Source of the DNA: Sinohyriopsis cumingii | Taxonomy: Eukaryota > Mollusca > Bivalvia > Unionida > Unionidae | Reading direction: 5' to 3' | DNA length: 64,000 nt | Assembly: GCA_028554795.2 (NCBI GenBank) | Contig: CM068830.1 | Span: 108,327,214-108,391,213 of the forward strand | Part shown: positions 8,965 through 19,728 of the stretch, one piece after another | How positions within the stretch are numbered: position 1 is the first letter of the stretch | How the letters are laid out: every line of letters begins with the position of its first letter | Made by a program: the position numbers and the translations under genes | Notes under the pieces: generated by a model | What the model was told of the DNA's origin: nothing | The model's database searches: none | What the model saw: the letters and a program-made list of their open reading frames with translations, nothing else

Positions 8965-10093
8965 ATCTAAACATGCCTGTCTGTAATAATAGTGTCCACC
9001 TCCACACTGTGGTTCGGTATCTGAACATGCCTGTCTACAGTGTCCACCTCCACACTGTGGTGCTGTATCTGAACATGCCTGTCTGTAATAATAGTGTCCA
9101 CCTCCACACCATGGTTCTGTATCTGAACATGCCTGTCTGTAATAATAGCGTCCACCTCCACACCACGGTTCTGTATCTAAACATGCCTGTCTGTAATAAT
9201 AGTGTCTACCTCCACACTGTGGTTCTGTATCAGAACATGCATGTCTGTAATAATAGTATCCACCTCAGCACTGTGGTTCCGTATCTAAACATGCCTGTCT
9301 GTAATGATATTGTGTACACCTCCACACTGTGGTTCTGTATCTGAACATGCCTGTCTGTAATAATAGCGTCCACCTCCACACCATGGTTCTGTATCTGAAC
9401 ATGCCTGTCTGTAATAATAGTGTCTACCTCCACACTGTGGTTCTGTATCTGAACATGCCTGTCTGTAATAATAGTATCCACCTCAGCACTGTGGTTCTAT
9501 ATCTAAACATGCCTGTCTGTAATGATATTGTGTACACCTCCACACGGTGGTTCTGTATCTGAACATGCTTGTCTGTAATAATAGTGTCCACCTCCACACC
9601 ATGGTTCTGTATCTGAACATGCCTGTCTGTAATAATAGTGTCCACCTCCACACTGTGGTTCTGTATCTAAACGTGCCTGGCTATAATAATAGTCTACCTC
9701 CACACTGTGGTTCTGTATCTGAACATGCCTGTTTGTGATAATAGTGTCTACCTCCACACTGTGGTTCTGTATCTGAACATGCCTGTCTGTAATAATAGTG
9801 TCTACCTCCACACTGTGGTTCTGTATCTGAACATGCCTGTCTGTAATAATAGTATCCACCTCAGCACTGTGGTTCTGTATCCGAACATGCCTGTCTGTAA
9901 TGATATTGTGTACACCTCCATAATGTGGTTCTGTATCTGAACATACCTGTCTGTAATAATAGTATCCACCTCTACACTGTGGTGCTGTATCTGAACATGC
10001 CTGTCTGTAATAATAGTGTTCACCTCCACACTGTGGTGCTGTATCTGAACATGCCTGTCTGCAATGATATTGTGTACACCTCCACGCTCTGGT
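8965..10093. repeat. 54-bp minisatellite, about 20 units
   Basis: The unit is TGTCTGTAATAATAGTGTCC, ACCTCCACACTGTGGTTCTG, TATCTGAACATGCC (54 bp). Some units have a variant centre (GTATCCACCTCAGCACTG, or ATTGTGTACACCTCC). Because 54 is a multiple of 3, several frames on both strands stay open and spell 18-residue repeats. No start context, signal peptide or splice site supports coding. Variant units alternate in blocks, which suggests higher-order duplication. Confidence 0.95.
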
Positions 10094-10439
10094 TCTCCAG
10101 ATTTGTATGGCTCTAGAGAAAAAGGTGTTAAGCAAACTTAACATTACTTTTATTTCTTGAAATGTGATGTCATCTGTACATAGCTTAAATGTGTTTGTCA
10201 ACATTTTAAAAATGGACTTATGCAAAGTAACATTGACAAAGTAAGCTCATTTTTAGCATGAGTCTCATGGTGAATGCTGAAAAATACAGGAAAGTTTGCA
10301 ATGCCTTTGATCCTTCTCTTTACTTGCTGGACATTTACTTCACAACCTGTTTAATAGGTGAAATGTTAGATGTGTATACTGATCATCGTGGTTTTCACAC
10401 AGAGGAGAATTTCACATGAATATGTGTATCAATTAAAGT

Positions 10440-10620
10440 GTCTCATTTCTTAATAATAAGTTCACGAGTGTTTGGTCTACTGAGTCAAACGCTTTCATAA
10501 TTATACTGAGCTTAGTTAATGCAATTTTATATGTATCGTTTGCTTTTTTGATTTTTCTTAAATATCCTCTCAGTCTGACAATGAACAGCAATTCTGCATG
10601 ATGGTGTATCTAGACCCTGT
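10440..10620 (-). pseudogene. Possible reverse-transcriptase scrap of a non-LTR element
   Basis: The minus strand reads MKAFDSVDQTLVNLLLRN, which resembles the LINE reverse-transcriptase motif around KAFDSVdhxxL. It is preceded by a basic stretch, AELLFIVRLRGYLRKIKK. Only about 60 residues look alike, so this is tentative. The rest of 10094-11100 shows nothing recognisable. Confidence 0.3.
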
Positions 10621-11179
10621 AATAAGAGTATGAAAAATATGATTTATGCCATCTCAGTATATATGGTAGTCACACGTGAAAGCCCTTTGCATGTCTGAAC
10701 AATCGTTGAGAACGCACCAAATCTTTTTGATTACTTTTGTTACTAATGTTTGATCATAAATTTTGACATATTACCAATACATTTTAGTTTTCCGCAATGC
10801 AAAATTAATTAAATTAATTATTGACTCAGGGAATGAATGGAATGTTCATTGTGACATCATCAAAATGCAACACGCGATATGTCACACCATCTTCTGTCTT
10901 CTGTACTCTCTACTGCATTATCTTGTAAAGTGGATTGAGTCGCCGCTGTTTGCGAAAAACTTGGAAACACTTATCACGTTCACCGCGAATTTGTACATCA
11001 CTATTTTTTGTCCATCAGAAAGACGTATTTCGACAGTGTCAACACTGGTAGAAAACGAGATCTGCGACAAAATATTTCATTCTCGAAAAGAAAAGTCACG
11101 GTGAAACGCCATTTTCGAAAACGATTCTCTTACGACTTTTAAGTAATGTATCCTGTGTTCCGAGGAGTCGCTCGACAAA

Positions 11180-11575
11180 GAGAACATGGTTTAGGAATAT
11201 GCTGAAATCAGCATTTCGTTCGGTGGCACCCGTCTTGAGACCGATGGTGACAAGAAGTTTGCACGACTTGAAAGAGGCCACTTTGACGCCAGGAAAATAA
11301 TTTCTCAAAAATGTCATCATCGACAAACGAAACCCCAAAGAAGCCTTCTTGAGATCAAGCAAAAATGTGTTGCTTCAAACTGGACAATGCATTTGGGGTC
11401 GCCAAGAAACTCCTGCAAATGCGCTGAACGCTGCAAAGCAAAGCATTCCTTCTTCTCTCGCACCACAGCAACGACAACACAGAAAAAGACGACAAAGACA
11501 CCCCTCCAGAGGACTTCACAAACGTTGCGAGAAAAAAAAAGAACCGTAAGAAAATTAGATGTCTTTGATTATTAA
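11180..11575 (+). pseudogene. Virion-protein-like relic upstream of the capsid gene
   Basis: Begins with MLKSAFRSVAPVLRPMV, an amphipathic, basic stretch like the small membrane-active or core proteins (adenovirus pVI/pX-like) that often precede the capsid gene in such elements. A Gln/Arg/Lys-rich tail follows (APQQRQHRKRRQRHPSRG). A comparable segment, LMGLFRRMAPKAVPIAKQ, occurs next to the capsid of the Polinton at 35.5 kb. Assignment is by position and composition. Broken fossil. Confidence 0.45.
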
Positions 11576-11629
11576 ACAGAACACGCGATACACCGAGAGT
11601 CAGAAAAGCATCTGTTTCCAATGAACCCA

Positions 11630-12720
11630 CCATGATAACGAAGCAAGAATCTTTATGGGTAGAATTTCATGCCGTCCCCTCTTTGACGATCTCAGCCCCC
11701 ATCGAAATTGAACTCAAAGGACGGCCATAAGAGTACCTCGATCTGAATAGCAGTTACCTGAAAGTCAAAGTTCTCACAACGGACGACACCGCCCCAAGAG
11801 ATGATGCCAGAGTAGATCCGGTCAACAATTTCATACATTCCTTGTTCAGCGAATTGGATTTGTACTTGAAAAACAAACTAGTTTGCAGCAGCATGGATAC
11901 TTACCCTTACCAATCTTACATAGAAAATATGTTGACGTACGGATAAAAAGCTAAGAACACTCATCTGGATGCTTGCGAAGCATGACAACCTGACAAAGCG
12001 GGCGTGGACAAGTTCAGCGGTGACAGAAGCTGACATTTCTGTCAGTACTGGCTTTTTGAAAGTCGAAACAAAATCCTGCAAGGACGTAATTTATAAGCAA
12101 TGGATTGTTTGCCTTTGGGCAGGTGGTTACAATAGAAGTATTCACTAAACTTAATGGATTTTAGCCTGAGACTGAATCAAAGCAGTATCATTTTCCGTTT
12201 GATGGTCAATGTCAGTGAGTACAAAACTATCACCCAAGACGCCAGGTTCTACGTGCTACGTGTAAAATGTTACCTAAAGCGGGTAACGATATCGATGACA
12301 TTTTGAGCAGAACGACATCCAAGTTTCCTATACTAGTGGAAGTGAAAACCTTGACTATTTCCTCTGGATTCCGATCCAAGATCGAAGGCTTTTACAAGCA
12401 TAGTTAGCCAAACGTTTATTCATTGGTATCATCAGCAATGAAGCCCTCAACGAAACCGTCACTGCCAATCCTTTCGCGTTGAAGCATTACAAAGTGTCCA
12501 AGATCGACGTCAGTGGAGATGGCAAGATCTTATGTACCAGACAATTCGAACCTAAGTTTGCCCTGAAGATTAAACCGAGGTCGTACTTGACCCTGCACGA
12601 GGCAACGTCATAGATAGGGAAAACAACGCGGCCATGGCATTGCGTAAGACGATTATGCTGGGCTTTTTTTCTCTCACAAATCAAATGAGAGACCTTCATC
12701 ACTTCGATGAATCACCAATC
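11630..12720 (+). pseudogene. F54H12.2-like capsid protein relic
   Basis: Protein-like blocks match the conserved line of the F54H12.2-like family as I remember it: LWVEFHAVPSLTISAPIE, then EYLDLNSSYLKVKV, VNNFIHSLFSELDLYLKNKL, DTYPYQSYIENMLTYG, and near the C-terminus RLFIGIISNEALNETVTANP with FALKHYKVSKIDVSGDGK. The order and spacing are those of a full-length protein of roughly 350-400 residues. The family is found in Polinton-like elements and is thought to form a jelly-roll capsid. The relic is broken in several places. Confidence 0.75.
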
Positions 12721-12965
12721 CCCTTACAAAAGTAACAACTCAAATTGCCATATTTCCGAAAAGAAACACCTCTCAAAATGGGGATTTGATAGAAATAAAA
12801 ATGGGAATAAAAAAATAAACAGGAATAAATAAGCAATAAGCAAGAGCATCGACAAGAACAAGGGCCTGTACAGGATACGCAAAATGAGTTGAGAGAATTG
12901 AACCACCTTACTCCACCTCCCCACCACTTGTCGTCCCTTGCCGAGCCCCTCTCATCCTTATCCTT

Positions 12966-13250
12966 GCTCGGACCATGACATGACAAAATGTGGAACTATT
13001 TCCACTCATCTAAATCAACAGGTACCCCGATGAGCTTGTAAGCACGGAACCGGAGTGGCGCTATGAATGGGTGCTTATCCCCAATTAGCGTCTAACAATA
13101 GATACAGACTAAGACGATGGACATTTGTGTTTCTATTCCCGCCCATCGTATGTCCCATGGGGCATCAATGATCCGGAAAGAGACATATCAATTAACACAC
13201 TTCGTTTACATAAATGCGCGGCGGATGAGGATCTTTTTCCTTCACGGTGA
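12966..13250 (+). promoter_or_regulatory. Promoter-like block B, shared with copy 1
   Basis: GCTCGGACCATGACATGAC, ACTATTTCCACTCATCTAAA, then TTTACATAAATGCG, GGATGAGG and CTTTTTCCTTCACGG. It matches block A (3926-4096) piecewise, but with a longer middle part. The TATA-like motif lies about 25 bp before the pyrimidine initiator-like tract. Confidence 0.5.
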
Positions 13251-13379
13251 TTAATTAATTAGACCGTTGTGCGGACATAAACACGTCGCGCATGACCAAA
13301 TGGGGTAAAGCGAGGCTAATTTGAGAACAGATTAGATTAGTCTGGCCATCAATTCATTGGAATCGATTCCTCAACTAAG

Positions 13380-14340
13380 ACAGCAACAAAAATTGCCATA
13401 AAGATAGCCAGAGATGGAAATACTAATCCCAATAGAGGCTCTAAATGCGATTAAACAGCTTTGCATAAATTGAATCTGGATAGAGTCTTCAAGGCCAAGC
13501 AAGACGTACAACATTATTGCTAGTTTGGGAAGATAGAACAATTTACAATAACTGGAGAAGCCGTCAAAGGAGAAGAAAACCGACAAACGTGAGAACATCG
13601 GAGGAAAAAGCAAGGTAGCGTGTAGTAAACACGCAAATTCAACCTACCGCTGACGTTGTCACTGCTACTATCCCGAGCGTTAAATACACTAGAACTAGCT
13701 CCAAAACTACAAATCCACTAGAGAGGCCCACCTCAACTTATCATCAGCACTGGGTACGATGACAAATACATCAACAACGGCAATGAAACCCTGTTGGGGT
13801 GAGCAGTGTTCAGCCTATTACGAGCTTAAAAAGCAACGAGGTTGAGAAATATGCAAGTTCGGAGCTCTCGGATATCGAGGAAACTGAGAATACGTAAACT
13901 CCGGATAAACCTGATCTAAATAAGAAGACCTGATTATCAACCACTAGCATTAAATCGACACCAATAAATGTATGAGCAACAGTACCAACATCAACATCTG
14001 GCATAATGGTAACTCCAGGAATGGATCTAGGAGAGGAACCATCCGACAGGAGATCTCTGCTATATCCATGTAAACGAAACCATTGACGACAACAGCATCA
14101 GTACAATCATGAACAGGAACTACTCTGGACGTAAGAGTACCAATGCAAGACAAAACAGAAATTCCACAACAGGCGCTACTGCAATAACTCAAACCTTACA
14201 AAAAACAACTCCACAATGGAAACATTTACTATGAAATACAATAACCTGTCAAGATCAAGAACCTTAAAAACAAGGAAATACAGAACGCAGAAAAAACAAC
14301 AGCAGTGAGATGAGCATCAACAACAACAGCAGGGTAAGAA
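13380..14340 (+). pseudogene. Ser/Thr-rich to acidic coding relic of copy 2
   Basis: Protein-like stretches include VVTATIPSVKYTRTSSKT, then EVEKYASSELSDIEETEN, and a long Asn/Gln/Thr-rich tail. The composition resembles the relic at 2995-3165 in copy 1. No domain is recognised. Broken fossil. Confidence 0.35.
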
Positions 14341-14483
14341 ATAGTATTCGTGGACTGCCGTGTGGACAATTATGTTTTCTTTATACTTTCAAAGAATCAG
14401 GCCGTGTCTCGTGGGTAAATTTTCAGCGAGACGGGGATGTATTCCCAGGCGATAAGGGGTTGCCAATATCCTTAAAACGAAAC

Positions 14484-14499
14484 AGCTATTTTCAGTGCT
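14484..14499 (+). terminator. Weak histone-stem-loop-like sequence
   Basis: AGCTATTTTCAGTGCT followed by ACCCC. The loop side TTTTCAG and the ACCCC flank match the histone 3' element closely, but two inner stem pairs are mismatched. Reported because a better example lies in copy 1 at 3499-3514. Confidence 0.15.
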
Positions 14500-14626
14500 A
14501 CCCCTATCTCTAGAAAATAGATTACATTATATTGCCAGATTTGCGTACTTGTGTGTTTGTATACTGGTGTGGTTATAGGTAAAAAGATAGAAGTGTGTAA
14601 ACGCTTCGTTTCCCGTGCTTGTATGA

Positions 14627-14628
14627 TA

Positions 14629-14674
<46 letters not shown>
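14627..14674. repeat. TG microsatellite
   Basis: About 22 uninterrupted TG units. Confidence 0.97.
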
Positions 14675-14799
14675 TATATGATTGTATGCATTGGTGGTGA
14701 TAACGTGTGTTTGAAAAATGTTAAAGATAGTGTTTCTTTTAGGTCCACGCGATCTATGTTTTGGGTATGATCTGTGATTGGTTGTTTTGTGTGACGGGT

Positions 14800-15200
14800 T
14801 GTTTTCCTTCACGTCCGGTCTTCGGAGTGATAAAGCGGAGATCTCGACAGGATGGCTACCGCTGCTACGTATCCAATGCAACAAAATGAGCAGAAACGTA
14901 ATGTAAGAACTCCAGACACATCTGAGTAGGCGCTTCGCTTTCTTGATGAGATGGCCATGGAGGAGATCCGGGAAAGTGTAAAAAAGGAAGAAGAGGAGAT
15001 GAAAAAGAAGAAAGAAGAGCAAAGGAAAACACCAAGTTTGCCTCACCTCATCCTAAGACAAACTAGTGAGGTGAAACATACGGTGAGGACACCACCACAA
15101 TACCAAGCAACACAACTGCTACCACCACAGAGAGTCGCTGCCCCCAGATTGAGAATTGGAGGAGTTAGAAAGATAGTGACAAGAGTGGTAGCCTGAGTCA
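14800..15200 (+). pseudogene. Charged coiled-coil gene of copy 2 with initiator-like motif
   Basis: GTTTTCCTTCACG at about 14804 is followed about 35 bp later by an ATG at 14851 (MATAATYPMQQNEQKR). A Glu/Lys-rich helix comes next (MEEIRESVKKEEEEMKKKKE), then a Pro/Gln-rich part and a basic end, RVAAPRLRIGGVRKI. The layout matches the copy-1 relic at 1930-2245. The product is unknown; a virion or nucleic-acid-binding role is inference. Treated as part of the fossil. Confidence 0.45.
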
Positions 15201-15419
15201 CAGCATCCCACAAACTTAGGAATTGGATAGTCAGGCCATTTATCACCAATCTTGGATCCAAACAGCAAGAGTAAATTGCGACAGAGATTGTAGTCAGCGT
15301 AACCTGTGTTGTGCTGTGGAGCTCTCAAACACAGGGCTAACAATATCTCTGGAAAAGAGATACTGATTATATTTGCTCAAATAGTTTTGTCTTTCTATGG
15401 TATAGTTGATAGTTCGATT

Positions 15420-15665
15420 GTGTGACTATGTCTATGTCTGTGTATATCTATTTCTGCGTTTTGTTTGTCCCTATCACTCCCTTGTCCCTATATAGACACA
15501 CACACCCTGTTCCATTTTCCTTTCGTCCCAACACAAGCCCAATATATTTTAATTTGTCACCCAAGTGAAAACCCCTCTATTAACACTGAAGTCTACGTAT
15601 CCCAATAATTTTTGTCTCCCAAGTGCCGGTCCACTTTTTTAACATAGAAGTCTACGTGTCCCTAG
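15420..15665. repeat. Right-end region of copy 2 with two 60-bp units
   Basis: Contains CCCTTGTCCCTATATAGAC, also found near the right end of copy 1. Two units of about 60 bp follow, each with TTGTCWCCCAAGTG and then GAAGTCTACGTRTCCC. Confidence 0.7.
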
Positions 15666-15670
15666 GGTGT

Positions 15671-16078
15671 CAACTACTACTACTACTATCACTACTGCTA
15701 CTACTACTACTTTTATGGAGCATGTTAAATTTGATTCTCATTGGTTGCATGTAAGGAATTTATTCCGTGCAAAATGCAGACCGCATGTAGTATACAAACC
15801 GTTTTATTTGGCATAACACGAGAGCGTTACATCGAAAACGAAATGGTTTAACTATCCATACTAGAAAAGGTTTTAGTAATGGGACAACATATCTGTTCAG
15901 TTTCAACCAGTCTATCTACAATTAGGTGACGCAGTCTGGCTAGTCTAGTAACTGACCGACTGTTCTCCTTTTACGCACGCAGAATGTACTAGATAAGCAT
16001 ATTTTAGCTACACTTTTGGGAGGCAATATGCTAAAAAAAATGAAAAGTTCTTGGTATAGTCTCTCTTTAATACTCCCC

Positions 16079-16118
<40 letters not shown>

Positions 16119-16443
16119 CTATCTTTGTCTCTCTATGTCTGTTTCCCTCTCTGTGAGTTGCAGCTCTTGGCCAAACACCACGTACAGATGAAACTGGGTT
16201 AGGATGTGTGGAGCAAGAGTCCACCGTGCACACACACTCTCTCGTTCTCTCATATACAACTCTTAAACATTCATGTATAATACACATCATTTTACATGTA
16301 TTTGCTTTATAAATCACATAAAGTAACGATCAAAATATTTAAGGCAGATATACAAATTTTATAAGACATTTTCCCCCAAAAATCGCATTTCCTTTATGAA
16401 GTAAACACGTTTTTCTGATCAATTCTTATTTTGTTTTCTTCAG
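15671..16443. other. Intron sequence with ACT and CT microsatellites
   Basis: An (ACT/TAC)n run at 15673-15712 and a (CT)n run at about 16081-16118. No gene is seen. The last 25 bases form the pyrimidine-rich acceptor of the first Ig exon (TTTTGTTTTCTTCAG). Confidence 0.8.
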
Positions 16444-16574
16444 CACCACCAGGTAATGTTAGAATTGTTGAACCCATCCCACCTGATGGAGACCTTGGCA
16501 TCGAATCTATCACCTTAAGTTGTAAGACAGAGAAATGTGCCTTCCCTGACCCAAACATCACGTGGTTCTACATG
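16444..16574 (+). CDS. IgSF gene, exon A: N-terminal half of Ig domain 1
   Basis: Starts after TTTTCTTCAG in phase 1 (two bases finish a codon) and ends at ATG|GTAAGA in phase 0. It encodes APPGNVRIVEPIPPDG, the B-strand cysteine (ITLSCKTEKC) and the C-strand Trp (PNITWFYM) of an Ig fold, with an N-glycosylation sequon NIT. The F-strand cysteine is missing here because the domain continues in exon B, 23757 bp downstream, whose phase-0 start fits. Ig domains of this type occur in cell-surface adhesion and immune-type receptors. The exons upstream are outside the window or were not recognised. Confidence 0.85.
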
Positions 16575-17968
16575 GTAAGATCTGAAAACTATTTTACCAT
16601 CCTTAATTCAGGATAAAACATTTGTCATATACAACCTTCGTGGATCCTATTTAATCTATTATTGACAAAACCTTAAGCAATATTTAATAGTTTGCATCAA
16701 AAGTGCAAATCATTCTGTATTCCATTATGGAAATTAGATTGAGAGAATCTTATACGGTTTTAACAAATATTAAATAGGCTACACAAGGCGAACAATATTG
16801 GTATTAGTAGTAGTGGTGGTGGAAGTAATTATTATTATTATTATTCCAGCCCGTGCTCCTATAATATACATTTATATATTTCCCCCTGAAAGACTGAGGA
16901 TTAGTTCTCCGAAGTAGAGACTAAACGGAAATTATACTCCACTGAAACATATCATGGTCACGAGTGATGTCGATGGCTCGTCATGATACTGTTAAACTGG
17001 CAAGACCTCCAATTACATTACAGCTAGATTTCTAGTTTACAACCAGGCAATTTATCTTACAAGAAAATCAGTGAGCCTCCATTTAAGTATGTAACAATTT
17101 TAGTCTAGTTTGTCGCTTAGTTTTTAGTATTACTTGGTGCTATTTTTACTCGATGCCGCTACGTAAATATCCTACGTTTTCTTTGAATATGTAGTTAAAG
17201 TTTACTTCTCTTTCCTTCTCAAAATAATGTGATTGGATCGCTTGGTGAGTGAATGAATACATTTTTCAAGAGGAAACAATCTATACTGAGGTCAGATCGT
17301 GATCCAAAAGTTAGCTCCCTGATACACCAACACTTTACGAGCTAGCACAGACACATCAACACCTTCGGCGTTGTGTTTAATTTGGATTAATACTAAACTT
17401 TATTCAGGACTTGAATTATTAGGTCGTGTGTCTGTAATTATATGATTTATTTAAATTTAATTCGCAATACCAAAAGTTCCTTCTTTTTTACATTTTCATA
17501 GCATATTGTAGGGAAATAAATTATTTTTTGAATTTTACAAAGTCAGTTGCTTTTAACTCTTTTATGATAATTATTTTAAGAGGATAGAGTCGTAGTCCTA
17601 ATCCAGCCAGGATAGGATATAGGACGATACATACTGATTGTGATCCTTAGCTACATTTGGACGTAGGTCATATTGTTCTAATATGTTAATCATTAAAACT
17701 CATAAAAGTAGACAGATGTGGTAGTAAGTGGTAAGTTTGCCTCAATGAATTACTAGTACACCGGTGGACCTAATTAGAGCGCCGGATGTATAGCCAGTGG
17801 TCCGCTGGGTGTTGGACAAGTATACAGGGGATAGCGTTTAGCTGGTCGTTTTTCAGCGTTTACCTTTATCGAAGCAAATTATTAGAAAATACGTATTTGT
17901 TAGGATAACCGAAAAAACCCTTCTCGCGGCCACTCCAAAATTGAATTGCCCTTTCAAAATGCGAATCA

Positions 17969-17971
<3 letters not shown>

Positions 17972-18045
<74 letters not shown>
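17972..18045. repeat. AT microsatellite
   Basis: About 37 uninterrupted AT units. Confidence 0.98.
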
Positions 18046-18049
<4 letters not shown>

Positions 18050-19647
18050 TTTAGTTAGTTTAGACAAAACACGTATTTACATGTAAAACATAAGACGAAA
18101 CTCTGCCTCATAAGTAGTTTGTTCACTTGTACGGATTAATTACATAGGTTTGCTTAAAGTAAATGATTATAATTTAAGTGACTTAGTGAAGAAGGCAATG
18201 ACGAATTATATGGCTGGATCAGTTATGTGGATGGGGACGACTGGATTTACTTAAGTACTAAATAAGATCAGATATTAGTAAAATGCTATTTTCATTTGCC
18301 GCATGAGCTGAAATGCAAATTAGTTCTAATGTTATCCACTTCTTTAATACCATTTTGTGTTTTCTAGAGCATCTTGTTGATAAAACGTTACAAATAAACG
18401 GTACACAATCTCGAGAACCTTGCTGGTAAAACTCCAGTCGGAAATGTTAACGTGAACCAAACCGTGCAATCTGTTAACCGACCCGGCAGATGGTTTTATT
18501 TCGTACTGATATTTTATTATAGTCAAAACATGCGCCACGTGGCTAGCTGTTGAGTTGTCAATGACTCTTTATTTTGGCAGCCTAGTTTAATCTTTGTGTT
18601 TGGAATTTGCCCATAGAAATAGGCATACAATGTTAAACTCTTTAAGTGGCAGCTCACGATCTTTCACTGGCAATCTGCATGTTAAATGTGAGCGAAGACG
18701 CGTAAGGCGGTTTATATTATTTCATATATATTAAAAAGCAAGATAAGTGCATACAATATCTCTTAGTTGAGATTCCCGCAATAAACACAAATTTTCTTCT
18801 TTTGCATTTGATTGTATTTATGTATGAACGACAGTTACTTGTTTCACAGGCATCAAGAAAAAATAAAACATGCATAGAGTTCCATTAATACCGCCCATGG
18901 CAAAGGCGTGCTAACAATACGGCGGCAGCGAAGTTGATGTCAGCATGTCAAGCTGTACGTTATTTCTAACATCGGCGAAAAGACCACAAACATAGGAGTA
19001 CACCCAGCTTATAATGAATCTCAGCGAGAATGTTCTTGTGTTCAGCTCAGGCTTAGAATCTTCCTCAAGCTCTTTGTTCGTTGTGACATCTCTTTATTTC
19101 CAGTAAAAGTTCATGCTTTGTACAATGCTGGCCGCATTTCAATTTTCAAGACTTCAAATTTGTTCCCAAATGTGAACTTGAATTCTTATTCAGTGATGGT
19201 GAGTGACGCTGTACCTTAAATATATAGTGTGCTTTTTAGCTGAGCTAGACTTCGGGCAGTATGCTTATTTCTTGGTGCATTCCATGTTTCTATACTTGTC
19301 GTCAGCTGAAGAAATTCTAGTCTACATAAATCAGGCCAAGTCTGAAAGTTGGACCCTCTATTGCAATCGTAATACTGACAATATTCCAATTCATGCCACA
19401 ATAGTCCAGTTCCTACCACGTCGGTACCAGAGACAAAGCCGTCACTGTAGTCTCACAACACCCACCACATTTACTAAGCACTTGTGATTTTTGTAAATTG
19501 AGCGCCGCTATTCAGCTTCAGTAACAATGATGCAGCAACTGATTTTTTAATTAATGGGACAGCGTACAGAGATCATGGATTTATTAATATACCACTATTA
19601 TATGTTTTCGATAACCATCATGACAGTAAACTTTCAATGGTCTAGAT

Positions 19648-19728
19648 TGGGAGACTGTCATGTTGATGCCTACCTGGGAGACTGTCATGTTGACGCCTAC
19701 CTGGGAGACTGTCATGTTGAAGACTACC
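19648..19728. repeat. 27-bp tandem repeat, 3 units
   Basis: TGGGAGACTGTCATGTTGAT plus GCCTACC, repeated at 19648, 19675 and 19702 with one or two changes per unit. Confidence 0.9.

Larger units (their letters stand above)
11100..15670 (+). mobile_element. Virus-like (Polinton-related) element, copy 2, fossil
   Basis: Plus-strand remnants in order: a short virion-protein-like segment, an F54H12.2-like capsid relic, promoter-like block B, a Ser/Thr-rich to acidic region, a charged coiled-coil gene and a terminal region like that of copy 1. It is broken in many places (well over ten), so it is old. The 5' boundary is not visible. F54H12.2-like proteins are common in mollusc and cnidarian genomes and are, to my knowledge, capsid proteins of Polinton-like elements; the family name should be confirmed by profile search. 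Confidence 0.65.

Noticed and set aside
8883-10225. Long open frames with 18-residue repeats on both strands
   Set aside because: They come from a 54-bp tandem array whose unit is a multiple of three and free of stops in several frames; no start context, splice sites or signal peptide supports coding.
14573-15046. 157-codon minus-strand frame
   Set aside because: Largely a TG/CA microsatellite translation, and antisense to the charged coiled-coil frame.
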